A stretch of 64,000 nucleotides of DNA from Microbacterium limosum. GTDB taxonomy: Bacteria > Actinomycetota > Actinomycetes > Actinomycetales > Microbacteriaceae. This document shows positions 44,953 to 52,116 of the stretch, in pieces; position 1 is the stretch's first letter; each line of letters begins with the position of its first letter. The stretch lies in assembly GCF_036324365.1 (NCBI RefSeq), contig NZ_CP137080.1, forward strand, positions 2,666,001-2,730,000, read 5' to 3'. The notes beneath the pieces were generated by a model. It was not told the DNA's origin and made no database searches. It saw only the letters and a list, made by a program, of their open reading frames with translations. A program made the position numbers and the translations under genes.

Positions 44953-45008
44953 AGGGCTTCTTCGGTTCGGGGAGGGCTGTCCTCCCAGCCTAATCACGCC
45001 TCCGATGC

Positions 45009-45079
45009 GCGAAACACCATATCCGCGCCGAGACACCAGCAGCCGCACGCCGTCTCGCCGCAGATGTGGTGTCTCACGC
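45009..45079. repeat. About 71-bp palindromic element
   Basis: GCGAAACACCATATCCGCG at the left is an imperfect complement of CGCAGATGTGGTGTCTCACGC at the right, and an inner GAGAC/GTCTC can pair too. It lies between the MFS promoter and the decayed gene at 45074, whose stop codon (45074-45076) is inside the right arm. The overall design resembles the 61- and 82-bp elements but with different sequence. Confidence 0.65.
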
Positions 45080-45226
45080 GGCGGGGTGCATCACCACGGC
45101 GCGGCCCGCGATGCTCACCCACTGCGCGCCGGAGACCTGCGCGACCGTCGCGCGGGGGTCGCGCTCGATGTTGCGCACCTTCTGGGTGCCGTCGGAGGTG
45201 ATGATGCGCACGACCCCGTCGCGGCC
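45074..45226 (-). pseudogene. PPOX-class flavin/F420 oxidoreductase fragment
   Basis: About 50 residues (DGVVRIITSDGTQKVRNIER then DPRATVAQVSGAQWVSIAGR) match the middle of the pyridoxamine-phosphate-oxidase-like class, which normally has about 130 or more residues. The N-terminal third is missing, and the C terminus stops at MHPAA inside the palindromic repeat. It joins the GH43 fragment out of frame at about 45227. Confidence 0.7.
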
Positions 45227-45950
45227 GACGCCGCGAACAGCCCGACGAACGCACCGGTGAAGCCTCCGGCGAACTCGGTGCTCAGGAAGCGCGCCTCCAG
45301 AGGCGTCTCCTCGGTCCTCGACCCGTCGGCAGCGGTCGCGGAGAAAATGTACTCGTCTCCATCCCCGCGCACCTCGAGGACGACCGGCCCGAACGGAACC
45401 TCCTGGAGCACGGTCTCGAGGTCGATGCGACCGATGACCTGCCGCAGCGCCACCTCCGAGGCGTCGCCGGCCCGGCGCACGGCGAGGCTGAAGAAGTGCG
45501 ACTCGTTCATCCACACGACAAGGCCTGCCTCGTCGCCCGTCCCGTCGGGAGCGCTCTCGAGGAGCGCCCGGGAGACGAAGTAGTGGTGCTGCTGACGGCG
45601 TCCCACGAACGAGGGGAAGCGGTTGTCGCGCAACGGTGCCCCCGTGGGCAGGGTGAGCGACCCGGGGCGCGACAGCAGGACGTCGAGAGGAACGGGTCGG
45701 CGGAGGAACTGCCAGCTCGGGTGGAGCGTCTCCGCGTCGAAGTCGTCGCGCACCGGCGCGGGGCGAACCTCGTGCGCGGGCAGGGACGGGCGGGGCAGCG
45801 CGACGGCGACCTCGCTCTGCTCTCCCACGCGGGGCCAGCCGTCATCCGTCCAGCTCACGGGGGCGAGGAGCGTCTCGCGCCCCAGGACGTGGCGCGGCCA
45901 CTGGCCCCGAGGCCGCACGTCGAGGCAGACCCGAAGCGGCGGAATGACGC
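45227..45950 (-). pseudogene. C-terminal fragment of a GH43 beta-xylosidase/arabinosidase
   Basis: About 240 residues match the C-terminal beta-sandwich of GH43 enzymes: RGQWPRHVLGRETLLAPVSW, DDGWP, a LHPSWQFLRRP strand, and EFAGGFTGAFVGLFA at the end. The five-bladed catalytic propeller with its Asp/Asp/Glu residues is absent, as is a start codon at the right place. The fragment runs straight into the PPOX remnant in another frame, which indicates a deletion between two unrelated genes. Confidence 0.75.
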
Positions 45951-46006
45951 GGAGTGGTCGTTCCGGTTCTACAGGTCCGCGCCGTGAACGGTGAGGCCGG
46001 CCGACG

Positions 46007-46378
46007 TCACTGGACGATGGCAAGACCTGTGGCCTGTTCGGCCTCGGAGATCCCGCCCGCGTCCTGCACGTCGAGTCCCGCATCCTCCATCGCGGCGACC
46101 GCCTGCGCGGATCGGTTGCCGGTCTGGCAGTAGACGACGTACTCGTCGTCGGGGTCGAGCTCCGCGATGGCCGCGTCGAACTGCGGGGATTGAAAATCGA
46201 TGTTGATGGCGCCGTCAAGATGCCCGCCGGCGTACTCCGCGGGTGTGCGCACATCGACGACGACCGTGTCGTCGCCGATGACTATGGAGCCAGGCGCCGT
46301 GGCGGCGCAGCCGCTCATCACGACGGAGAGAGCGAGGGCCGCGCCGAGCGCGACGGCTCGCAGGCTACGCCGCGGCAT
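46007..46378 (-). CDS. Rhodanese-domain lipoprotein
   Basis: A 123-residue exported sulfurtransferase-like protein: lipobox VMSGC near residue 25, then a single rhodanese domain with VVDVRTPAEYAGGHLDGAINID and the active-site loop YCQTGNRSAQA (catalytic Cys). Domain length is standard. It is divergent from the DUF4395 gene and shares a perfect palindromic operator with it. A role in persulfide/sulfane sulfur handling at the cell surface is inferred. Upstream in-frame Mets at 46435 and 46477 look non-coding. Confidence 0.87.
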   Translation of the reverse strand: MPRRSLRAVALGAALALSVVMSGCAATAPGSIVIGDDTVVVDVRTPAEYAGGHLDGAINIDFQSPQFDAAIAELDPDDEYVVYCQTGNRSAQAVAAMEDAGLDVQDAGGISEAEQATGLAIVQ

Positions 46379-46526
46379 AAGGGTGACCCCCGCACCGCTG
46401 GTCAGCCGGAACTCCGTAGAGCGCCTCTTCCACATGCTGACCGCACCCTTCCCACGTTGCTTTGCCGCACTGCCCACACGTCATACGAGCACACATCTCC
46501 TGCGCCTTTCGTCGGGATCGGATTCA

Positions 46527-46558
46527 ATCCGAGTATACCCCCCTGGGTATACTCGGAT
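46527..46558. promoter_or_regulatory. CstR/CsoR-like palindromic operator overlapping two divergent promoters
   Basis: ATCCGAGTATACCC (46527-46540) and its exact complement (46545-46558) flank a 4-bp spacer CCCT. The core ATACCC...GGGTAT is the CsoR/CstR-type operator pattern. TATACT occurs on both strands: 46548-46553 on plus, 7 nt before the DUF4395 ATG, and 46532-46537 on minus for the rhodanese gene. Known CstR regulators sense persulfides and govern rhodanese genes. No regulator gene is in the window. Confidence 0.78.
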
Positions 46559-46560
46559 CT

Positions 46561-47127
46561 ATGCACTCATCTCGCTCGAGGAAGGAACCGCCTGTCGTCG
46601 GTCAGTGGGTCGCGGGGCTCGATGTCCCGGTCGTGAACGAACGCGCGGTGCGGGCGTCGGCGGGGATTCTGTTCCTGGGTGGGTTCTCGGCGTGGCTGTG
46701 GAGCGTGAGCACGGGGGATCTGCAGCCGATGCGGATCTTCGGAATGGCGTTCGCCATCGAGATGATGCTGCGGCTGTTCGTCGGAACGGCCTTCACGCCG
46801 ACACTCGTCCTGGGTACGTTGATCACGCGCCCGCAGCGCCCGGAGTGGGTGGAGTCGCGATCGAAGCTCCTCGCCTGGCGCCTGGGTTTCGGGATGTCCC
46901 TAGCGGGATGCTTCAGTCTGGGGTGGCTGGGCTTGCCGGCGATCATTGCTCAGGTGATCTGTGGGATGTGCCTCCTACTGCTGTACCTGGAGGCGGTCTT
47001 CGGGATCTGTGTGGGATGCGTCCTCGGGCAGCGCTTCGCACGTCGCAAGCCGCAGCTGTGCGCGGGGGACACCTGCACCTACACGCCCCCGGCGAAGGGT
47101 GAGCAGCATTCGATCCTCCGTGACTGA
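46561..47127 (+). CDS. DUF4395 membrane protein
   Basis: A 188-residue integral membrane protein with four hydrophobic segments. The family's conserved FGICVGC (CxxC) lies in the last helix, and the C terminus has further cysteines in QLCAGDTCTY. DUF4395 proteins often occur beside rhodaneses, thioredoxins and CsoR-like regulators, so a sulfur or redox function is likely. The ATG is 7 nt after TATACT and directly abuts the operator, giving a leaderless message. Confidence 0.87.
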   Translation: MHSSRSRKEPPVVGQWVAGLDVPVVNERAVRASAGILFLGGFSAWLWSVSTGDLQPMRIFGMAFAIEMMLRLFVGTAFTPTLVLGTLITRPQRPEWVESRSKLLAWRLGFGMSLAGCFSLGWLGLPAIIAQVICGMCLLLLYLEAVFGICVGCVLGQRFARRKPQLCAGDTCTYTPPAKGEQHSILRD

Positions 47128-47448
47128 GCCCGGGTCGCGACGGCTGGGCAACGGTATCCCGAAGCTCAGCTGGGTGGGGCCGGGTTGGCGGCCGCACCAT
47201 CCGGATGCCGGCGGCCACCACCAGAAGCCCGAAGGCTCCGCCGCACTTGTGCGGGGCGGATTGCGTCGAGCGCGCGGAGCCGATTGTGGGCACCGCCCGG
47301 AAGTGGATCGGCGGATCCGCTTGCGTGCGTCGCGCGTAGGAGGGAGCTTCTTGGGCACCTGGCTCGATGGAAGCCGCACGCGCTTGAGATCGATGCGGCG
47401 GCGGGCGAAGGGTCTATATACTGCTTTATATAAACCGGAGGAGGAGTC
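47128..47448. other. 321-bp intergenic stretch with no recognised gene
   Basis: I see no gene with recognisable homology here on either strand; all open frames are Arg/Pro/Ser-rich shadow-like translations. The last 35 bp hold the VapBC promoter and a GGAGGAGG ribosome site. Confidence 0.5.
47415..47432. promoter_or_regulatory. Candidate VapB operator/promoter
   Basis: Two TATATA boxes (47415-47420 and 47427-47432) flank CTGCTT in an otherwise GC-rich stretch, 17 bp before the vapB ATG. The layout suits an autoregulated toxin-antitoxin promoter with a symmetric operator. GGAGGAGG (47437-47444) is an unusually strong ribosome site for the antitoxin. Confidence 0.5.
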
Positions 47449-47670
47449 ATGACCGTCACGTCAATCGACATCGACCCGAACGAGCTGCGCCAAGCGAAGG
47501 AGCTCGCGGGCACGACCTCCAATCGCGAAACGGTGGATCTCGCCCTGCGCACTCTCATCGCCGTCCGTCGCCAGCCGGCAGCCGTCGAGCGGATCATCGC
47601 CCGTACGTTCGAGCCCGACCAGATCGACGCGCCGACGATCCCGCCGGCGACGGCGATTGCCGGCCAGTGA
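47449..47670 (+). CDS. vapB: VapB-type antitoxin
   Basis: A 73-residue antitoxin of the DUF2191/RHH-type VapB group (TVTSIDIDPNELRQAKELAG then SNRETVDLALRTLIAVRRQ). The N-terminal part is the DNA-binding ribbon-helix-helix; the Pro/Ile-rich tail would wrap the toxin. The gene overlaps vapC by 4 bp (GTGA), as usual for type II pairs. Confidence 0.88.
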   Translation: MTVTSIDIDPNELRQAKELAGTTSNRETVDLALRTLIAVRRQPAAVERIIARTFEPDQIDAPTIPPATAIAGQ

Positions 47671-48071
47671 CGACCTACCTCGTCGACAACAGCATCTGGC
47701 AGAAGGCCTCGACGAGCGAAGCGATTGCGACAAGGCTTCGGGAACTCTCGCCCACTCACCTGATCATCACCTGCCCGCCGCAAGTCCTCGAGTACTGCCA
47801 TTCGGCTCGGAGCCCGCAGGAGTACCAAGAACTCCGCGCGGACATGGAGCAGCTACTGTCGGCATGGGAACACCCCCACGAGCAGCAAGCCTTGGACGTT
47901 CAGCAGGCGCTGTGGGACACCGGGCTCATGCGAGCGGCAGCGGCGTTCGATTGCCTGATTGCGGCGTACGCGGTCGCCAACGACGCTGTCATCCTGAACT
48001 CCGACCACGACTTTGGGTTCATCGAGATCGCCACGCGGGGCGCGGTCCGGCAGGAGTACGTGGCGCCCTAG
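47667..48071 (+). CDS. vapC: VapC-type PIN-domain toxin
   Basis: A 134-residue PIN ribonuclease. The acidic residues are in place: Asp7 (YLVDNSIW), Glu42 (QVLEYC), Asp95 (FDCLIAAYA) and Asp113/Asp115 (NSDHDF). It is likely active and held by the overlapping VapB. It would cut tRNA or rRNA, but the target is unknown. It converges on a serine recombinase fragment, with a 4-bp overlap at the ends. Confidence 0.9.
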   Translation: MTTYLVDNSIWQKASTSEAIATRLRELSPTHLIITCPPQVLEYCHSARSPQEYQELRADMEQLLSAWEHPHEQQALDVQQALWDTGLMRAAAAFDCLIAAYAVANDAVILNSDHDFGFIEIATRGAVRQEYVAP

Positions 48072-48391
48072 GGGACTTCCGACCTGGTCAGTAGCACTGT
48101 GACGGATCGGACCGGGCCGCGGCCTCGGGCCGCCAGCTTGGGCTGCTTGCCCTTCAGATGACCCTTCGCCCGCGCCACCGCCATCCCTTCCTTCGTGCGC
48201 ATGCCGATCAGCTCGCGTTCGAACTCGGCGACCATGGCGAGCACGTCGAAAAGCAGCCTCCCCGCCGGGTCTGTGGGGTCATGCCTGCTCCCGCCGAGAC
48301 TGAGCGCGACGCCTTTCGCAGTCAGCTCGTCGGCGATGTCCCGTGCGTCCCTCACCGATCGGGCGAGCCGCCAATCAGTATTCCGTTTCAT
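48068..48391 (-). pseudogene. Serine recombinase (Pin/Hin-type) fragment
   Basis: About 80 residues match the second half of the resolvase/invertase catalytic domain: RLARSVRDARDIADEL, TAKGVALSLGGS, FDVLAMVAEFERELIGMRT and KEGMAVARAKGHLKGKQPKL. The N-terminal active-site Ser and Arg segment is lost, and the C-terminal DNA-binding helix-turn-helix is replaced by unrelated sequence. The fragment is non-functional. Its lost upstream side lies toward the IS21 insertion. Confidence 0.8.
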
Positions 48392-48563
48392 GCCGCCGAC
48401 GGTGCCACCGTCAGCGCAGAGGCGCACCCAAGTTAATCGACTTGCGGGCACCGCGCGCCTGGGGTGTGTGGCGAGCCGGGAGTTCCGCCTCGCAGGCGTG
48501 ACCGATCCTGACCGTGCGCGATCAATTCTGCATTGCCCGCTGCCACGGGCTCTGACGCTTGAG

Positions 48564-48611
48564 TGAGTATTTGCGCTTCTGAGGGCCACTGATATTGGGG
48601 TTCAGGGCCAC
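48564..48611. repeat. Left terminal inverted repeat of the IS21 element
   Basis: TGAGTATTTG, then GCCACTGATATTGGGGTTCAG, matches the reverse complement of the right end, with differences at only a few positions. A second, diverged copy of the motif lies at 48640-48670 (ACCGAATATTGGGGTTCGGGG). Confidence 0.9.
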
Positions 48612-48724
48612 TCGCTGATCGACGCGATGGCGTCGTTGAGCGCCACCGAATATTGGGGTTCGGGGCCATCTTCCTAGGCTCCTTCTGCCGCGTGGCCTAT
48701 CACGCGGCAGAAGGAGTGATTCGG

Positions 48725-50284
48725 ATGGTACGCAAGATCAAGGTGAAGCTCGTGCTTCGGTTGCGCGCGGAGGGGCTCACGGGTCGGCAGATCGCCGCGC
48801 AGGGCATGTCCCGCACCAGTGTGGCCCTGGTGCTCGACGCCGCCGACCGGGAGGGCATCGGCTGGGACGACATCGCCGAGCTCGACGAAGCGGACGTGTA
48901 TGCGCGGCTGTTCCCCGGGCGTGGTGAGCACGAGAGTGTTCACGCGCAGCCGGACTGGGACAAGGTGCATCGGGAACTCGCGAGGGTCGGGGTGACGTTG
49001 AAGCTGCTGCATGGCGAGTACGTCGATGCCTGCCGTGCCAAGGGCGAGACGGCGATGGGCTACGACCGGTTCTGCAAGACCTACCAGCGTCACGTGCTGG
49101 TGATCGGGGCGGCGTCGCGGGTCGGTCACAAGGCCGGGCAGACGGTCGAGGTCGACTGGTCGGGCAAGACGATGCAGCTGGTCGATCCGGTCACCGGCAC
49201 CACGACGAGGGTCTACCTGTTCGTCGCGAGCCTGCCGTTCTCCCGCTACTCGTTCGTCGAGCCGACGCTGGATATGAAGCAGGACACCTGGTTGCGCGCG
49301 AACACGGCGATGTTCGACTGGTTCGGCGGGTCCGTCCCGCGGATCGTTCCGGACAACCTGAAGGCGGGTGTGATCAAGCACCCTGCCGAGGGCGAGGTGG
49401 TGCTGAACGACGCGTATCGGGAGCTCGCGGCGCACTATTCGGCGGCGGTGCTGCCGGGACGGGTGAAGAAGCCGAAGGACAAGCCGAGTGTCGAGGGCAC
49501 GGTCGGGAACGTTGCGACGGTGGTGATCGCGGCTCTGCGCAACCAGCGGTTCGCGACGCTGCCGGAGTTGCGGGCCGCGGTCTACGAACGCGTCGCCGCT
49601 TACAACGCGAAGCCGTTCCAGAAGCGCGCCGGCTCCCGGCTGAGCGTGTTCGAGGGTGAGGAGAAGCCGCTGCTGCGGCCGCTGCCGCAGGTTCCGTTCG
49701 AGATCTCGCAGTGGCTCTACGGCCGCAAGGTTCAGAAGAACGGGCATGTGGTGTTCGAGCGGAACTTCTACTCCGTCCCTTACGAGAACATCGGTCGGTC
49801 TGTCGACCTGCGCATCACCGACACCATGTTGGAGGTGTTCGCCGGGGATCAGCGGCTCACCAGTCATCTGCTCGCCCCGGCCGGGGTGGTCAACGAGTAC
49901 CGGACGCATGACAGCGATCTGCCCGATGGGCCCCGCTACCAGCAGATGGACCCGCAACGGGCGCGGGAGTGGGCCGCTCGGGTCGGGGAGCACACCACGA
50001 CGATCGTGAACCGGATCTTCGAGTCCGTCCCGGTCGATGAGCAGGGGCTCGGGGCTGCGCTGGCAGTGCTGCGGATGACCCGACGCTACTCCGCCGCCCG
50101 TGTCGAAGCCGCCGCTGGCATCGCGCTCGAGTCCCGCGTCCGATCACCCAGGTATGCGCACCTGCGGCCGATCCTCGACTCGAATCAGGACCAACGCGGC
50201 AGAGGCCCATGGTTCGAACCCGCCGACGAGGAACCCGTCGGCTACGTCCGCGGCGCCGACTACTACGCAGGAGGCACCCGATGA
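48725..50284 (+). CDS. istA: IS21 transposase IstA
   Basis: A 519-residue DDE transposase: an N-terminal helix-turn-helix (LTGRQIAAQGMSRTSVALVLDAA), then the catalytic core with Asp near 144 (VEVDWSGKT), Asp near 209 (IVPDNLKAGV) and Glu near 257 (KPSVEGTVG). The C-terminal part (FERNFYSVPYENIGR) is also typical. All catalytic residues are present. The ATG at 48725 follows the left repeats; istB begins 4 bp before its stop. Confidence 0.94.
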   Translation: MVRKIKVKLVLRLRAEGLTGRQIAAQGMSRTSVALVLDAADREGIGWDDIAELDEADVYARLFPGRGEHESVHAQPDWDKVHRELARVGVTLKLLHGEYVDACRAKGETAMGYDRFCKTYQRHVLVIGAASRVGHKAGQTVEVDWSGKTMQLVDPVTGTTTRVYLFVASLPFSRYSFVEPTLDMKQDTWLRANTAMFDWFGGSVPRIVPDNLKAGVIKHPAEGEVVLNDAYRELAAHYSAAVLPGRVKKPKDKPSVEGTVGNVATVVIAALRNQRFATLPELRAAVYERVAAYNAKPFQKRAGSRLSVFEGEEKPLLRPLPQVPFEISQWLYGRKVQKNGHVVFERNFYSVPYENIGRSVDLRITDTMLEVFAGDQRLTSHLLAPAGVVNEYRTHDSDLPDGPRYQQMDPQRAREWAARVGEHTTTIVNRIFESVPVDEQGLGAALAVLRMTRRYSAARVEAAAGIALESRVRSPRYAHLRPILDSNQDQRGRGPWFEPADEEPVGYVRGADYYAGGTR

Positions 50285-51032
50285 GCCGGCTCGACTCCGA
50301 GACGAAGCGGAAGCTGCGGGAGATGGGCGTCCCCGCCCTCGTCGACGCGCGCTCGACATCCAGGACGAGGGCCTCACGATGGGGCTGGTGTTCGAGGAGA
50401 GGATCAAGCTCGCCGTCGACGACGCCCACGCCGCGTTCACCCACTCCAAAGTCGAAGGCCTCATCCGACGAGCGGGCCTGCGCTACCCGAACGCGGACCT
50501 CCGCCGCGTCGACATGCTCGAACAACGCGGCCTGGACCGGGGTGTGATCGCGCAGCTCGGGACCTGCCAGTTCATCACAAGGCACATGAACGTCGTGTTC
50601 CAAGGCTTCACCGGCTCCGGGAAGAGCTATCTCGGCTCGGCGTTGGCGAAGCAGGCGTGTCAGCACCGCTACCGGGCGCACTACATCCGCATGCCCGACC
50701 TCGAAGAGACCTGGGCCGCCGCGAAAGACAAGCCAGCGGGTCGGGAGAAGTGGTTGCGGAAGTACTCCACGTTCACCCTCCTCGTGATCGACGAATGGCT
50801 GCTCGATCCACCCACCGACGACGTCCGGTCCATGCTGCTCGAGCTCCTCGAACGCCGTTACGACGCGACCTCGACGGTGTTCTGCACCCAGTACGCGAAG
50901 AAGGACTGGCACCAGCGCCTCGGCGGAGGGGTCCACGCCGACGCGATCATGGACCGCATCGTCCACAACGCCCTCTGGATCGAGACCGGCGACGTCAACA
51001 TGCGCGAGCACACCGCCGCCGCGGCCAACTGA
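50281..51032 (+). pseudogene. istB: IS21 ATPase IstB, frameshifted near its start
   Basis: The ATG at 50281 begins MSRLDSETKRKLREMGVPAL, but the reading frame changes at about 50346-50352: the normal continuation ALDIQDEGLTMGLVFEERIK is in another frame. GACGCGCGCTC looks like GACGCGCTC with an extra CG, so a 2-bp insertion explains it. The rest is intact: Walker A GFTGSGKSYL and Walker B LVIDEWLLDPP. An internal ATG at 50380 could restart translation without the first 33 residues. Confidence 0.85.
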
Positions 51033-51105
51033 ACCCGGGCCGGTGAGCGTCGCACCTGCGGGGGTGGCGCTCACCGGCAATACCGGTGACCCGAGAGTGA
51101 ATACC

Positions 51106-51156
51106 GAGTGGCCCTGAACCGCAATAATCAGTGGCGCTCACGACTCCAAATACTCA
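51106..51156. repeat. Right terminal inverted repeat of the IS21 element
   Basis: GAGTGGCCCTGAACCGCAAT, then AATCAGTGGCGCTCACG and the tip CAAATACTCA. GTGGCGCTCAC also occurs at 51064-51074, marking the second internal site. Confidence 0.9.
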
Positions 51157-51193
51157 GCTTGAGTGTGATCATGCGCGGCACGGCGACCCGGAA

Positions 51194-51424
51194 TGTCCAC
51201 ATGGACATCGCATGACATTTCATCTGCGAAATGGACAACTTCAAAAAACCTACAACTGGTGTAGGAACCGCTCAGAAATGTCCATGTCGGAGGCGGAATC
51301 GTGCGACCCTCCGGAGCGATATGTCCACGTCGCGTCGTCGGCTACATCCAGCAACTTGTCCATCCGGATGGCTGAGACTGAGCGGCTACACGCACATTCC
51401 TACGTCTGGTGACCAGCATGGACA
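51194..51424. repeat. Cluster of seven TGTCCA/TGGACA half-sites
   Basis: TGTCCA occurs at 51194, 51279, 51322 and 51357; TGGACA at 51202, 51232 and 51419. Aligned copies give a consensus near ATGTCCAYGTCGG. The first two form a dyad, and CATTTC/GAAATG at 51216-51233 forms another. About 0.1 such hexamer would be expected by chance in this length. It may be a recombination, partition or regulator-binding site. No gene is recognised between the IS end and 51433. Confidence 0.6.
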
Positions 51425-51432
51425 TGGACGCG

Positions 51433-52110
51433 TCACTCGGCGGCAAGTCGAGCCTTAATCTCAACTCGCATCTGCCGCCGAACCCCGGCTCGCGTCTGAG
51501 GATCATCGAGCAACGTCTGTCGGTTGACGCCGGCGCCACCCTCGGCGCCCGCACGGATCCACTCGTGGAAGGCAGCCGACGTGGCTGAATCAGTTCCTTC
51601 GAGGTCCGTCATCCACTCGGCCTGCAAGTCTGCCTCCGCGAATGGCCCTGAGATCTGCTCGTTGAAGGTGATCGTCTTCACAACCACCCTGCTGTTGTGA
51701 TGAACCCATCGTTGGAGCAAGAGATTTACGCCCTGCTCACTCAGGACGGCGATGCGTTCACATCCATCGAGCAGATCGTCAGGGCCAAGCAGATCTAGCG
51801 CCAGAAAGTCGATCGAGTGCTTCTCGTGGCCTTCCTGCAACCCAGGCAAGGGCATTCGCCGATACGCCTCCTTCGACCAGCTCGACCTGTGGCCTTGAAC
51901 CTCCACCACCCGCGCTACCAGAATCTGCTCGAGCAGGTCCGAGCCCTCGCGGCGCAACGCACAAGGGTGCTGAAGAACGGCCCACATGGTCGAACCGTCC
52001 CGCCTACGAAACACGTCGCCCGTGAAGATCGGACGGGTCGGGTCGACCTCGGCTCCCTTCGCCATAAAGATCAGCTCAGGAACAGCAGGTGTCTCGAGAT
52101 CGACAGTCAC
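51433..52110 (-). CDS. Unknown protein, third gene of the TIGR04255/HTH operon
   Basis: A 225-residue soluble, mixed-charge protein. I recognise no family. Notable stretches are FTGDVFRRRDGSTMWAVLQHPCALR and a C-terminal Arg-rich helix (VRRQMRVEIKARLAAE). The FTGDVF...W.VLQHPC pattern is compatible with a small beta-barrel or nucleic-acid-related domain, but that is only a guess. The GTG start is 7 bp after the upstream HTH gene's stop. Three cysteines are scattered. It is read with two upstream genes. Confidence 0.75.
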   Translation of the reverse strand: MTVDLETPAVPELIFMAKGAEVDPTRPIFTGDVFRRRDGSTMWAVLQHPCALRREGSDLLEQILVARVVEVQGHRSSWSKEAYRRMPLPGLQEGHEKHSIDFLALDLLGPDDLLDGCERIAVLSEQGVNLLLQRWVHHNSRVVVKTITFNEQISGPFAEADLQAEWMTDLEGTDSATSAAFHEWIRAGAEGGAGVNRQTLLDDPQTRAGVRRQMRVEIKARLAAE

Positions 52111-52116
52111 CCCGGC

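Larger units (their letters stand above)
48564..51156 (+). mobile_element. IS21-family insertion sequence (about 2.59 kb)
   Basis: istA and istB lie between inverted termini TGAGTATTTG... (48564) and ...CAAATACTCA (51156), beginning TG and ending CA as in IS21. The flanking 7 bp GCTTGAG at 48557-48563 and 51157-51163 is a target-site duplication. Internal repeats of the GCCACTGAT/GGTTCAGGGCCACT motif occur twice at each end, as in IS21 transposase-binding sites. The perfect duplication suggests recent insertion, although istB carries a frame change. Confidence 0.93.

Noticed and set aside
47166..47828. Minus-strand frame over the intergenic gap and vapBC
   Set aside because: It is antisense to VapB and VapC and shows no domain of its own.
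50340..50385. Programmed frameshift making IstB
   Set aside because: There is no heptanucleotide slippery site or following stem, and a 2-bp CG gain explains the frame change more simply.
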